Assembly (NCBI GenBank): GCA_016717105.1
Contig: JADKGF010000003.1
Span: 186,001 to 250,000 of the forward strand
DNA from: Saprospiraceae bacterium
GTDB lineage: Bacteria > Bacteroidota > Bacteroidia > Chitinophagales > Saprospiraceae
Direction of reading: 5' to 3'
DNA length: 64,000 nucleotides
The translations under genes and the position numbers were made by a program. The notes below the pieces were generated by a model. It searched no databases and was not told the DNA's origin. It saw nothing but the letters and a program-made list of their open reading frames with translations. Positions 1 to 10,877 of this stretch are shown here, in pieces. The first letter of the stretch is position 1. Every line of letters starts with the position of its first letter.

Positions 1-366
1 TTGCTTCGATATGCAGATATTATCTTGCTCGCAGCAGAAGCCGCCAATGAATTGGGAAATGCATCTAAAGCTTTAGAATACGTCAATATGACACGAAAAA
101 GAGCTCGTGGTACCAATAATTTTATCTTGAAAGACCTTACAATCACAGATAAAGATGCATTGCGCACAGCCATCAGACGAGAGCGTAGATCTGAACTCGC
201 TATGGAGCAACACAGATGGTTTGATTTACAACGTTGGGGCATTCAAAAGGAAGTTATGACCAAAGTTGGCAAAACATTTGTGTCCAACAAGCACGAGCTT
301 TTTCCGTTGCCACAAACAGAGATCGATTTAGGTGGCGGTAGTTTGGGCCAAAATCAAGGTTATTAA
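1..366 (+). CDS. SusD/RagB-family glycan-binding lipoprotein, C-terminal part (5' end outside window)
   Basis: This is the last 121 residues of an outer-membrane SusD-type starch/glycan-binding protein. The signature of the SusD C-terminal domain is clear: LRYADIILLAAEAANELG, a helical linker, then RRERRSELAMEQHRWFDLQRWG, and the end NKHELFPLPQTEIDL...QNQGY. The family normally has about 500-600 residues, so the gene begins well before the window and no start codon is expected here. SusD proteins sit on the cell surface on a SusC TonB-dependent transporter, and the susC gene should lie upstream. The next gene, a secreted glycosidase, starts 21 bases after the stop and is probably in the same operon. 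Confidence 0.93.
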   Translation: MLRYADIILLAAEAANELGNASKALEYVNMTRKRARGTNNFILKDLTITDKDALRTAIRRERRSELAMEQHRWFDLQRWGIQKEVMTKVGKTFVSNKHELFPLPQTEIDLGGGSLGQNQGY

Positions 367-387
367 TAATTTCCCTAATTGTCAATT

Positions 388-2181
388 ATGATATTGATTC
401 GACTGTTAATATTTTTGTTTGTTCCTTTCTTTTTGATCGGGCAAAACATCCGTATTACGCAATCTGATACTTACGAACGACACACAGAGTTGCGATGGGA
501 TGTACAAAATTTGAGCAATGTAGAATATTTTAGGATCATGCGATCTTCTGACAATAAAGTTTTTTCCTCTGTCAAAACAGTTACTTCTGCGACTTATATG
601 GATTTTAGTTCTACAGACAAGTTGGATACTTTTTACTATTATATTGAAGCATTATCTGGTCTGAACCAATCTTTAGCCACTTCTGATACCATTCAGGCTA
701 TAGAAAATACTATGACGGATGCTGAGCTCATGGATATGGTGCAAAAATATACATTTAGATATTTTTGGGATGAAGGACATCCTGTCTCTGGTATGGCCCG
801 CGAAAGAAATAATAGCGAAGACATCGTTACTACTGGCGGATCAGGTTTTGGTATTATGGGTATTTTAGTCGGCATAGAAAATGGGTATATCACTAGATCA
901 GAAGGTGCAAACAGGATCATTAAAATCATTAGTTTTCTACAATATGCTGAAAAATTTCATGGAGCCTTCCCACATTGGATGAATGGTCGAACAGGGAAAG
1001 TCGTGCCTTTCAGTCAGTTTGATAATGGAGGAGATTTGGTAGAAACAGCCTTCCTTATGCAGGGACTTCTTGCAGCAAGGCAGTTTTTTGATGTGAATAA
1101 TAATACAGAAAAAGCGATCCGTCAGATCATCACAAAGTTGTATGAAGATGTAGAGTGGGATTGGTATTCGAAGAATAATTCTGGCGTCTTGTACTGGCAT
1201 TGGTCTCCCAACTATGCGTGGCAAATGAATTTTCCGTTGCGTGGTTATAATGAAGCAATGATTGTGTATTTATTGGCTATTGCTTCACCTACACATTCAG
1301 TGCCAGCTTCCTATTATCATAATGGATGGGCTGCAGCCAATAATTATAAAAACGGAAATGCATGGTTTGGTTATAAATTGTTCGTAGGACCAGCTTATGG
1401 TGGACCATTATTTTTCGCGCACTATTCGTTTTTGGGTTTCGACCCGAGAGGCATTAAAGATAAATATGCCAATTATTTTGAAAATAATAGGAATCATACA
1501 CTCATCAATCGTGGTTGGTGTATTTACAACCCGCTGAAACATAAAAAGTATAGTGAAAATTCTTGGGGACTTACGGCATCTGATAATCCTTTTGGCTACT
1601 CAGCACATGAGCCTGGCAGTCGAGATAATGGCACAATCACACCTACTGCGGCTTTGTCATCCATGCCATATACACCTACGGAAAGTATTGCTGCACTTCG
1701 GCATTTTTATTTTGTGGAAGGCGAAAGCTTGTTTGGACCTAATGGATTTTATGATGCATTTAATGGTGATCAAAATTGGGTAGCAGATTCTTATCTTGCC
1801 ATTGATCAGGGACCTATTTTGGTCATGCTCCAAAATCATCGCACCGAGTTGCTTTGGAACATGTTTATGAAAAACCCTGAGATCAAGCCTGCTTTGGATG
1901 CTATAGGATTTGTGCCAGATTTGACTGCTACATCGGAAGTAAATGATGATAATAGAATGGCCTTATACCCAAATCCAACTACAGGTAAGGTAAAATTGGT
2001 CTTCGATCGAGAAAGACCTAATCAAATTATTATATTTGATAATACTGGCAACATCGTAAAAAACTTTAAAAGAATGGTTGAGATAGAATCCTTGGATGAA
2101 ATCGAGTTAATACCTAGTTTATATTTTATACAAGCCAATTTTGAAGGAAATACGGAGATAATAAAACTGATAGTCCATTAA
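388..2181 (+). CDS. Secreted glucoamylase-like (PF10091/GH144-type) glycosidase with T9SS type A tail
   Basis: The protein has about 597 residues. I prefer the ATG at 388 over a TTG at 379 because it gives a normal signal peptide (MILIRLLIFLFVPFFLIGQ). Residues of about 20-105 look like a fibronectin III-type domain. The core carries the glycoamylase-like pattern: QKYTFRYFWDEGHP, GGSGFGIMGILVG, GAFPHWMNG, GGDLVETAFLMQGLL, and later WHWSPNYAW and SLFGPNGFYDAF. In Bacteroidota this family includes endo-beta-1,2-glucanases (GH144). The last 75 residues begin LYPNPTTGKVKL and form a type A T9SS sorting domain, so the enzyme is secreted by T9SS. Together with the SusD fragment just upstream it marks a polysaccharide-utilisation locus. 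The beta-1,2-glucan substrate is inferred from the family only. Confidence 0.85.
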   Translation: MILIRLLIFLFVPFFLIGQNIRITQSDTYERHTELRWDVQNLSNVEYFRIMRSSDNKVFSSVKTVTSATYMDFSSTDKLDTFYYYIEALSGLNQSLATSDTIQAIENTMTDAELMDMVQKYTFRYFWDEGHPVSGMARERNNSEDIVTTGGSGFGIMGILVGIENGYITRSEGANRIIKIISFLQYAEKFHGAFPHWMNGRTGKVVPFSQFDNGGDLVETAFLMQGLLAARQFFDVNNNTEKAIRQIITKLYEDVEWDWYSKNNSGVLYWHWSPNYAWQMNFPLRGYNEAMIVYLLAIASPTHSVPASYYHNGWAAANNYKNGNAWFGYKLFVGPAYGGPLFFAHYSFLGFDPRGIKDKYANYFENNRNHTLINRGWCIYNPLKHKKYSENSWGLTASDNPFGYSAHEPGSRDNGTITPTAALSSMPYTPTESIAALRHFYFVEGESLFGPNGFYDAFNGDQNWVADSYLAIDQGPILVMLQNHRTELLWNMFMKNPEIKPALDAIGFVPDLTATSEVNDDNRMALYPNPTTGKVKLVFDRERPNQIIIFDNTGNIVKNFKRMVEIESLDEIELIPSLYFIQANFEGNTEIIKLIVH

Positions 2182-2334
2182 AAGTATTAACAAATTGTTT
2201 TTCTTGAGATTTTCATGAAAATAAATATTAAAAATAATCGTAATGTGTTAAAGTTTCAATAATTTTGCAGCCTTATGGCAATGTCCCCTTGACAAAGTCG
2301 TTTAAATACAATATCTTTATAAAAATTTTAACCC

Positions 2335-2403
2335 ATGATCATCTTCACAATTGCCTTGATGATTCTAATCATGTTTGGGGACAGGATCCTCAACGAGGCG
2401 TAA
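2335..2403 (+). CDS. Possible 22-residue hydrophobic micro-protein
   Basis: An ATG at 2335 opens 22 codons ending in TAA. The first 14 residues (MIIFTIALMILIMF) are strongly hydrophobic and are followed by the polar tail GDRILNEA, which fits a tiny membrane peptide. A hairpin terminator starts 5 bases after the stop. A TAATTTTG box at 2260-2267 matches the TAnnTTTG promoter element, although no -33 TTG is at the right distance. The homologous stretch before the second repeat unit (about 10470-10506) keeps the sequence near the stop codon but has lost the ATG and most of the hydrophobic part. The conserved piece may therefore be RNA rather than protein. Low confidence. Confidence 0.25.
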   Translation: MIIFTIALMILIMFGDRILNEA

Positions 2404-2408
2404 AAGAC

Positions 2409-2442
2409 AAAGGCAGATTTCGTCCCCCTGAAATCTGCCTTT
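2409..2442 (+). terminator. Rho-independent terminator, left repeat unit
   Basis: A perfect 13-bp stem (AAAGGCAGATTTC against GAAATCTGCCTTT) encloses an 8-base loop and is followed by a T run. The same stem with a different loop occurs at 10513-10546, and the 26 bases before and into the stem are identical in both places. Confidence 0.85.
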
Positions 2443-2627
2443 TTTATTTATTTTTAAATATTTTTTTTAAAAATTAAATTTCATACGACACATGCAATAG
2501 CATGCAAAATAAAATATTGTTTGGAGCAGCAATGGTGTATTCAATTATAATGCCGTATGACGACAAAAATATTATCTTGCCTTTGTTTCCATCACCAAAT
2601 TAATTTTTGTTAAGAAGCAGCAATTCC

Positions 2628-2657
2628 TTGGTTTAGGGTATCTATTATATAACTTTA
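2628..2657 (+). promoter_or_regulatory. Promoter of first surface-protein copy (TTG-N19-TAACTTTA)
   Basis: TTG at 2628-2630 is followed after 19 bases by TAACTTTA at 2650-2657, one base off the Bacteroidota -33/-7 consensus TTG-N19-21-TAnnTTTG. The segment TATCTATTATATAACTTTAC is identical in the promoter of the second copy at 10721-10750. Transcription would start near 2664, leaving a leader of about 120 nt. Confidence 0.6.
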
Positions 2658-2695
2658 CATTGGCTAAGGTAAACTTTGCCCTTAATTCTCATTCT

Positions 2696-2783
2696 GGCGG
2701 TTCCCACCGTACGAATAACATTTTGACATTCTGGAAAGAAATTTCCGGTAATTTTATTATTCAAACCATATTAAACCATTAGA
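2696..2783 (+). promoter_or_regulatory. Conserved structured 5' leader, copy 1
   Basis: These 88 bases up to the ATG are identical to 10790-10877. They hold two small hairpins. One is CGGT-tccc-ACCG at 2698-2709. The other is a 7-bp stem closed by a GAAA tetraloop (CTGGAAA-GAAA-TTTCCGG) at 2731-2748. The flanking promoter spacer and the signal-peptide codons downstream are much less conserved, so the leader seems to be under its own constraint or was copied recently. Confidence 0.55.
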
Positions 2784-5700
2784 ATGAAAAGGTTTTTACT
2801 CCGCAGTTTATTGTTTTTAATTGCCTTGACAATACAGGCCAGTGGTTTTTCAAAAGAGAATTCCAACGTAGAAAATTTAATGAATGTTCAGCTATGTATG
2901 GACGGTCATAAATCCGACGGTGGCAATTCAATGGTACTGTATTACAGCTCTAGATTTGAATCGTTTTTTAGCACAAATTGCAATACACCCACTGTTCTAA
3001 CAAGCGGGATAACCTTGAACGGTGTTTATACAGGCAGTGATTTATATTATACCATCACGACTGTTGGTCCATTGGATTTGGCCATCGCGGGCTCAAATAT
3101 GATGGTTGAGGTCATTGACAACTGTACCAATCAAAACGTCCAGGCTGGACCATTTTGTATGGCAGGAACATATCTCATCAAAGTGACAGGTTTAACATCT
3201 ACAGCTTTCACCTTGACAGCAACATCTTATACCCCTACAGTTACAATCAGTTTTGTGGAGACATCAGGTACAACCAACAATGATGGTATTGTCTGCGAAG
3301 GTGCTGATGTCACCCTAAATGCCAATCCAGCTAACGTCACGCCACCCGCGGTAGTCACTGATTATGATTGGAGCAATGGGGATGCTACGCAGACCATTAC
3401 TTTGACGAATGTAACAACAGCAGACGGAGGAACATATACAGTTACCGTTACGGATGACAATGGATGTACGTTTTCATCTTCAACAACGTTGGTGGTAAAT
3501 GCGTTACCCGTATTTACAATAGAAGATACGGAGACATCAGGGGTAGGAAACGATGATGAAACAGTTTGTGTGGGTGATCCATTTACATTGACCGCAAATA
3601 TTACTGTAGGAGCAGGTAGTACATACGCATGGAATTTACCTGATGGATCATCATCTACAACACATCCGTTGAGTATATCAGCTGCTACTATTGCAGCCCA
3701 CAATGGAACGTTCAATCTAACAGTAACCGATGCGAGTGGATGTACGAATACCTCATCTATAGTGATGACAATTGTGGCATTACCAGCAGTTTCAAATACG
3801 GAATTGCGGGCATGTGCAATAGCTGAAGGATCAACATCTGGTGATTTTGTGTTGGAGGATGCAGAAGAAGTGCCGAATTATCCCACAAATCAGAATTTTG
3901 CAGCGGAAATAGATAATGGCATTGCAATGACGGTTACATATCACTTGTCACTAGTGGGCGCTCAAACTGGAACTGCTAATGCATCATCTGGAGTATTTAC
4001 CGATGGCACAATAATTTATGCGAGAGTGGAAGATCCAACCACATTATGCTTTGATGTAGCCCAAATAACATTGACAGTAGTAGATTTACCAGATGCAGTA
4101 AATACAGAATTACGTGCATGCGAAGATCCCAATAACCTTGGTTTCGCAGATTTTACCTTAACAGATGCTGAATTGGCGCCTGCGCCTATCCTGCGGGCAA
4201 TTCCAATTTTTACAGCAGATATAGATAATGGAGGTAGTGGCATCACTGTAACTTACCATGGCTTACAAGTGATGCCGATAACAATGTTTCACCTATTGCT
4301 GATGGCCCATATGCTAATGGAACGATCGTGTATGCAAGGATGAAAGATAACGCAACAACATGTTATAATGTAGCAGAGGTATTACTTACAGTAGTATTAC
4401 CTCCTACAGCCAATGATACAGAACTAAAAGAATGTGAAGATCCAGCAGGTTCGGGTATGGCAATGTTTACGTTGACAGATGCTGAGTTGGCACCTGGCTT
4501 TCCTGCGACCAATTCAAACGTCACTGCTGATGTAGATAATGGTGCTACAAGGACTGTTACATACCATGCTTCACAACCAGATGCAGAGGATAACGTAGGT
4601 CAATAGGTAGTAGTGGAAGTTTTCAGATGGGACGATAGTATATGCAAGGGTAGAGGATGCAGCTACTGGATGTGCAGGAATTGCAGAAGTTTTACTTACT
4701 GTTTTGGAAGCTCCAGATCCGGAAATTCAATTTGAAGGATCTCCAAGTAATTTTACAATTTGTGCCGATGAGGCCTTCAGTTTGGATGTAGTGACAACAA
4801 CAGGAACAGCGCCATATACCTATATGTGGACACTACCAAATGCATCTACAGCTACAGGCAATCCCTATACAGGCACAGCAAATCAAGCCATGCATAATGG
4901 TAATTGGGTAGTTACCGTGACAGATGCCAATGGATGTACAGGAACAGACAATATACAAATGACAGTCGATCCAGCTCCGACCAATAATAGTTGTGGAACA
5001 GCGGCTGATTTAGGTTCGGGCACATCACCTATAAGTGTATCGGGCGATAATACGTGTGGAGGAACTGGAGGCGGATGTGGAAGTCCAGATAATGAGTCGG
5101 TAGTCTATTATACCTATACGGTACCAGCAGATGGAATAACAGAGCTTTTTGTTCAAGTTGGAGCACCCCATATGGTTTCAGTTGACTTAGCATGTGGCGG
5201 TGGCGGTTGTTCAGGAGAAGTAACAATACCATGTCCTGTAAAAGGGGCCACATATTATATAGCCGTTAGTTCATCAGAAGCTAATGAAGGCCCATTTAGT
5301 TTGTTAGTACGACCTATTATTCAAACACCTGATATAACAGGTGTTGTGTATATAGACTTGGATGCAAGTGGTACCTTTAATTTTTCTGATATAGGATTTC
5401 AAGGTGCGCCTGTTGAGTTATTGCAAGGTTGTCCTGGAGGAACAGTAGTAGCAACAACAACAACGGATGGTGCTGGTAATTATACATTTACAGGATTAGC
5501 ACCAGGAAGCTATACTGTACAGATCACGCCTGGAGGGGCAGGCGCACCCACTGGTAGTTCGTCACCAAAGTTTTGTTGTTTGATAGTTGACCCATGTATG
5601 CCAGATGCAGTCCTAGAATGTGAGTTTGGTTATCCACCTCCAAACTGTACAACTAATCCATACTCGGTGGATAATAAATGTGATGACGCTTATATGAATC

Positions 5701-8700
5701 CACTTTGTAATTTGACGGTCATTGGAGATTTTGCCTGTGGTCAGAATCCATCTACGATGGGACCTTGGGAGAACATTGCCCATTGTGCTGGTGTTTATCA
5801 CAATACATCATTCTATGGTTTCGTAGCAGGTACGGGCAATTATTCCATACAATTTACAATCTTTAACTGTGCAGGAACGGGTGTGCAATATGGTTTGATG
5901 GACGCATGTAATCCGGGAGGTCCATATATAGCTTGTGATGGAAATGCTAACACTGGAACTATTACAGTTAATGCTTCGCAATTAGAGCCTTGTAAAACCT
6001 ATATATTTTGGATTGATGGATGGGCTGGATCTGTATGCAGTTATTATATACAGGTGGTAGGTGATTTTCATGTTTGCGAATTACCTCCAATTGAAGATAT
6101 CACGATAGATCAGGCTTGTAACCCATTATGCCCTGTACTTGGCACTTTACCAGTAACTGTTGTTCCTGCCCCAGGTCCACCCAACCTAGAAAATATCAAT
6201 GGGGTAACTCTACATTGGGATGTTTCATTTAATGGTTCCCCATATTTCAGTACAATGACGGAGCCTTATACAGATGGATTGACCTTGGATATACCATTTT
6301 TGCAGGCAGGAACATATGAAATATGTGTAAAAACAGAACATGTATGTCCGGGTATTTCACCTCCATTTTGTAAGGAGTTTGTATTCGAAACGCTGAAAGA
6401 TGCCTACAAAGAATTTAAAATCTGTACCGCGGATTTTCCATGGGAAGGAGAGGTAGATCCTATCACAGGAGAACCAATTTTGGATGAATATGGTAATCCA
6501 TGGGCCTGGATTGGCGGTCCGATTGATTTGTCGTTAATTCGCACCACGCCACCGACTTTTAATTTTGGAAGCCAATACGCAAATGAGTGCGGATGTTTTT
6601 ACACCCAGAGCTTGCGAATAGTGGAAGTTGGCACATCCACTGGTACAGATTCTATCGCTATCTGTCAGAACCGAGTACCATTTATGTATCACGATACTAC
6701 ATTGCCACAAGTTTTGACAATTTGTTGTACAAGTTAAAGGGCGTCACCACAAAAAAATGGGTGTGATTCTTGGTTAGTATTACAACTCGTATCCTCGACA
6801 TGGGCGGTACGATAAATGATGAATGTATCTTGGGCGGACTTAAGATGCAGTTTAACATGGGCTTGCAATACATTGCGGCAGATAGAGATTCTATCAAATT
6901 TGCATGGAAAAATGCAGCAGGAACTGTGTTGATAGATAATGATAGTGATAATACGAATATAGTAGTTCCGTCACCAGGGACGTACACATTAGAAATAACG
7001 GTTTACAAATTTGGGTCATCGTGTACTTTCAACTTTAATCATACCATCGACTTGACTGGAAGATTCCCAGGTGCGCCTCTAGCTGATAATTGGCCATTGA
7101 AGATATGTGAAAATGATAATACGGCGACTTACAATGTGTTGACACCGGATCCAGATTTAATATATTTATGGACAGTACCAGCTAGTGCAACTAAGGTACA
7201 GGATGATAGTACAGGTACTTTGGTTGTACGATGGAATGGACCGACAGGTGGGAATATTTGCGTAAAAGCTAGAAACTTATGTGGAGATGGACCAGAAACA
7301 TGTCTTCCAGTGGTTTATGTAGATATGATAGATCCAGCCTTTAGTCTTGCAGTAGAAGTATGTAAAGATGGCACTACACCGATAACAGCGACGAGTACAC
7401 ATACCGCAACGCCTGTGGTGTATAACTGGGATTTTGCTGGAGGAACAGCAACAGGTAGTGGCACAGGCCCTGGGCCTCATAATGTATCATGGAATTCAAT
7501 AGGCACTAAAACAGTTTCACTTTCAGTTTCTGAAAATGGATGTGTAGGGAATCCAGTTACAAAAGACATAGAAGTAAAAGAATTGCCACCACCACCAGTA
7601 GTCAGTTGTGCAGGAACAACATCAAGCAGTGTGACCTTTGAATGGACGGCAGTACCAAAGCGCCACAAGCTATAATATTATTAGGGTAAGTGGATCCAAA
7701 CAATGCAGGTAGCTTCCATAGGTCAAACCAAGCATGAAGTTATGGGACTAAATCTCAGTGATTGTGTGGAAATTCAAGTTGAGGCTGTACTTCTGGGCCA
7801 TGTGGTAATATTACTTCTGTATCCCAAGAATGTTGTGCACAAGATTGTGGTACACTGCCGACGATAACCATCAGCCCGATCGGCCCTATCTGTTTGCCAG
7901 GCACGAATGTGAATTTGGATCAAACATTGGTGACAGTAACACCGCCAGTCGCTAATAGCACAGGCACCTTTACAGTGAATGGTACAGCAGCGACAGTGTT
8001 TAATCCAACGACTTTGGGAGCAGGCACACATTCTGTACAATATACATTAACTTGGGATAACAATAGGTGTAGTCAAAGTAGTACAATTCAAGTGATAGTA
8101 CGTCCACATCAAACATCAGACTTACAGTAGGCCTGTGAGGATGTGTGCTTGATCCAGTGACAGTAACTTATACTGTGGAACAACGGGTGCAGTATAACTT
8201 GGGATTTTGGTGCTGATAAAATAGGTAATTATAATGGTCCAGGTCCCCACCAGGTATTATGGACAAACGCAGGAACAAAAACAATTACCTTGACAGTAAC
8301 AAAAGATGGATGTACCTCTACAGTGACAACAAAGACGGTAACAGTCAATCCAATCTTGGCGGCTCCAGTAGTGACGTGTGCAGATCAAAGAATAGATGGT
8401 GTGACGTTTGGCTGGGATCCAGTTGCGAATGCAAGCGGATATACTATCAAAGTCGATATTGTAGGTGGCGCAAATGTGTTTACAGGAACAGTGACAGGAA
8501 CAACGTACGATGTTCCAAATTTGTCGGAAGGCACCCAAGTGGTTATTACAGTGACAGCTATAAGCAGCAATGGCTGTCCAAATACAACAGGAACAGTCAA
8601 TACAAAGCAACAGCCTGTCCAAATGCAAAGATTACTTTCCCGAATAAAGTAATCACACAATGTCTTACACCGACATTACCATTGATACCATTGCCATATA

Positions 8701-10448
8701 CGATAGCGAATAATCTACCGAATGAGGTACCGACAGTGGCATGGAGTAGCAGTAATCCATTAACCAATAGTGCGATCAATAATGCTGCAAATCCAGCGAC
8801 ATTTAATCCACAAATTGCAAAAGAAGGGAATCATACTCTAGTATTAACGTATCAGCAGAAGGATTGTATATGGAAGGATTCGATACTAGTAGTTTTGAAA
8901 CCAACGCCAGTCGCCTCATTCACATCTGATAACAAGATATGTGTGAGTGACCAATTATTGGTAACGTATACAGGCACTTCCACCACAGGACGAGTACTGA
9001 CATGGGATACAGGCGGCGCAGTCAAAACAGACATAACGGCGACGACGTTCAACTTTAAGTGGGCAACAGCGGGTAGCTATACAGTAGGACTAGAAATAAC
9101 GTTAAATGGATGTAAATCAGATCCGTTTACCAAAAATATAACGGTAGAAGATTTGAATGAAGGCCTGTGATAACATGTCAAGAAAGTTTAGATAAGATAG
9201 TATTTACATGGAATAGTGTGCCATGCATCAGAATATGAAGTATTCATTAACGGGTATCGAAGGGCAAACAGACAGGACTCACATATACCGCTAGTGGACT
9301 TGTAGGAAGGAGAAATGGTAGAATTGCAGATCAAATCAACCTCTACGTGAGTGTCCGATACCAACTGTAATGACAACCTGTACAGCGAAAGCATGTCCAA
9401 CGGTAGTATTGAAACTAACACCAGCACAAACGAGTATTTGTCTTACGGCAACTGTAACCAAAATCAAAGTAGAAGTAAGTGTTACAGGCAATACACCGGA
9501 TGGAAAAGGAACATGGAGTGGAACAGGCGTTGATCAGAATGGCAATTTTGATCCAGTAGTCGCAGGTGTAGGCGTACATGAATTGACATATTCATATACA
9601 GATTCGAATTGTTCATACAGCGAGAAGACAACAATAACAGTAACAGCATTGCCACAGATAATCTGGGAAGCAGTACAGCCTGAATGTTATGATGATGTTT
9701 CAGGATCATTTATATACCAGATAGCAGGGGGCACCACCATACACGACAAGAATGGACGGCACTAGTGTTACAACTTCACCAGTGAATGGTGTTACATCAG
9801 GAAGTCACACGTTTGTAGTTACGGATGTAAATGGATGTTCGGCGACGCAGACATTTGAAATAAAGATACCAGCACAACCATCATTTGATATCAAGGTCCG
9901 GGCATCATAAATATCAAAAGAGCGACGCATACCTTAGATTTGACGGGAATGGCGGCCTATATCAATGTAATAGACTCAGTAGTATGGATGCAGAATGGGA
10001 AACGCATCTGTAGTGGAACAATAGTAACGTGTGGCTCAGTGACGAATATATCGAAGTTGGGACCGAATGAATATACGGTTACGATCTATTACGACAATGG
10101 ATGTTTGTGACGGATGTATTCCCGTATGTAGTAACCGATTTGTATATCACCACATTCCCAGAGATTATCAATCGGGCAGTGGAAGGGAACAATACCTTCC
10201 ACATCACGACGTCAGACCCAAGTTTATTTGCGAAGAAGATGAATCTATGACCGCTGGGGCAACTTGGTGTTTATAGCAGAGAATTTTAGCGCATCGGATC
10301 CAGTAAGCTGGAATGGACGTTTTGGTAGTGATGTAAAAAGGTGGCCGGAACACACGTAGTGCCGGGTGTGTATGTGTATATTTTTGAAATGGAATCAGAT
10401 AGTGAGTCCAGCATAGTTGAAACCGGCGATGTTACCGTTATCAGGTAA
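2784..10448 (+). pseudogene. Giant T9SS type B surface protein, first tandem copy, broken by many indels
   Basis: Read across frames this is a secreted protein of about 2,550 residues. It has a signal peptide (MKRFLLRSLLFLIALTIQASG), a copy-specific N-terminal region, then Ig/PKD-like domains (ETSGTTNNDG...CEG). Next come three related modules of about 85 residues that open with NTELRAC or NDTELKEC and contain DFxLxDAE or FTLTDAE. These are followed by an SdrD B-like domain (GVVYIDLDASGTF), further PKD-like units, an SprB-like repeat and a gliding-motility-type C-terminal sorting domain (MRIYDRWGNLVF...). Compared with the copy at 10878 there are indels near 4192, 4212, 4269, 4601, 4622, 6703, 6750-6770, 7663, 7700-7720, 7790, 8105-8200, 8600, 9165-9345, 9735, 9900-9925, 10108, 10170, 10240 and 10340. 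The longest clean stretch is 4704-6737, which is also the stretch most diverged from copy 2. That favours consensus errors over real decay, but a true pseudogene cannot be ruled out from the sequence alone. Confidence 0.75.
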
Positions 10449-10512
10449 CATTTTAACATAATGTCTTGATAATCAAATTTAGGGACATGATCATCAACAA
10501 GGCGTAAAAGAC

Positions 10513-10546
10513 AAAGGCAGATTTCTGGTAGTCGAAATCTGCCTTT
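10513..10546 (+). terminator. Rho-independent terminator after copy 1
   Basis: The 13-bp stem AAAGGCAGATTTC/GAAATCTGCCTTT is identical to that at 2409-2442, with another 8-base loop (TGGTAGTC) and a following T run. It lies 65 bases after the stop of the first surface-protein copy and before the promoter of the second, so it separates the two transcription units. Confidence 0.85.
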
Positions 10547-10720
10547 TTAATTTTTTATAAAAAAAATTATATTTCAAACTGTAGGCGTTATTTAAATTAG
10601 ATTCAAATATTATTTGGTACAATAATTTTTTATAGAATTAATATAGCGTTAATGATCTAAAAAATTATAATGACTTTACATTTACCTTTTGATATTTTTT
10701 AACGAATTTATAACAATTCT

Positions 10721-10750
10721 TTGTTTTAAGGTATCTATTATATAACTTTA
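10721..10750 (+). promoter_or_regulatory. Promoter of second surface-protein copy (TTG-N19-TAACTTTA)
   Basis: TTG at 10721-10723, 19 bases, then TAACTTTA at 10743-10750: the same arrangement and spacing as before copy 1. The sequence between terminator and promoter differs between the units, so the promoter is a conserved island. Confidence 0.6.
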
Positions 10751-10789
10751 CATCGGCTTAGGTTTTCTATGTCCGATAATACTCAGCCA

Positions 10790-10877
10790 GGCGGTTCCCA
10801 CCGTACGAATAACATTTTGACATTCTGGAAAGAAATTTCCGGTAATTTTATTATTCAAACCATATTAAACCATTAGA
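10790..10877 (+). promoter_or_regulatory. Conserved structured 5' leader, copy 2
   Basis: Identical over 88 bases to 2696-2783, including the GAAA-tetraloop hairpin (10825-10842). It ends directly at the ATG of the second copy. Confidence 0.55.

Larger units (their letters stand above)
2380..10500. repeat. Tandem duplication, left unit (about 8.1 kb)
   Basis: Terminator, promoter, leader and surface-protein gene recur in the same order and orientation about 8.1 kb further on. The offsets are 8,104 for the terminator, 8,094 for the start codon and 8,140 for the stop codon. Identity is not uniform. The leader and the parts after about 3430 are nearly identical apart from indels. The N-terminal coding part (2784-3420) and the spacer between terminator and promoter differ strongly. 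About 5000-6650 carries many scattered, often synonymous, differences. Confidence 0.9.

Noticed and set aside
2265..2477. A 70-codon plus-strand frame before the first surface-protein gene
   Set aside because: It runs straight through the terminator hairpin and ends in low-complexity AT sequence; the start has no support.
8259..9170. A 303-codon plus-strand frame in the first tandem copy
   Set aside because: Its first part is an out-of-frame reading of the surface-protein gene, and only its later part, after an indel near 8600, is in the true frame.
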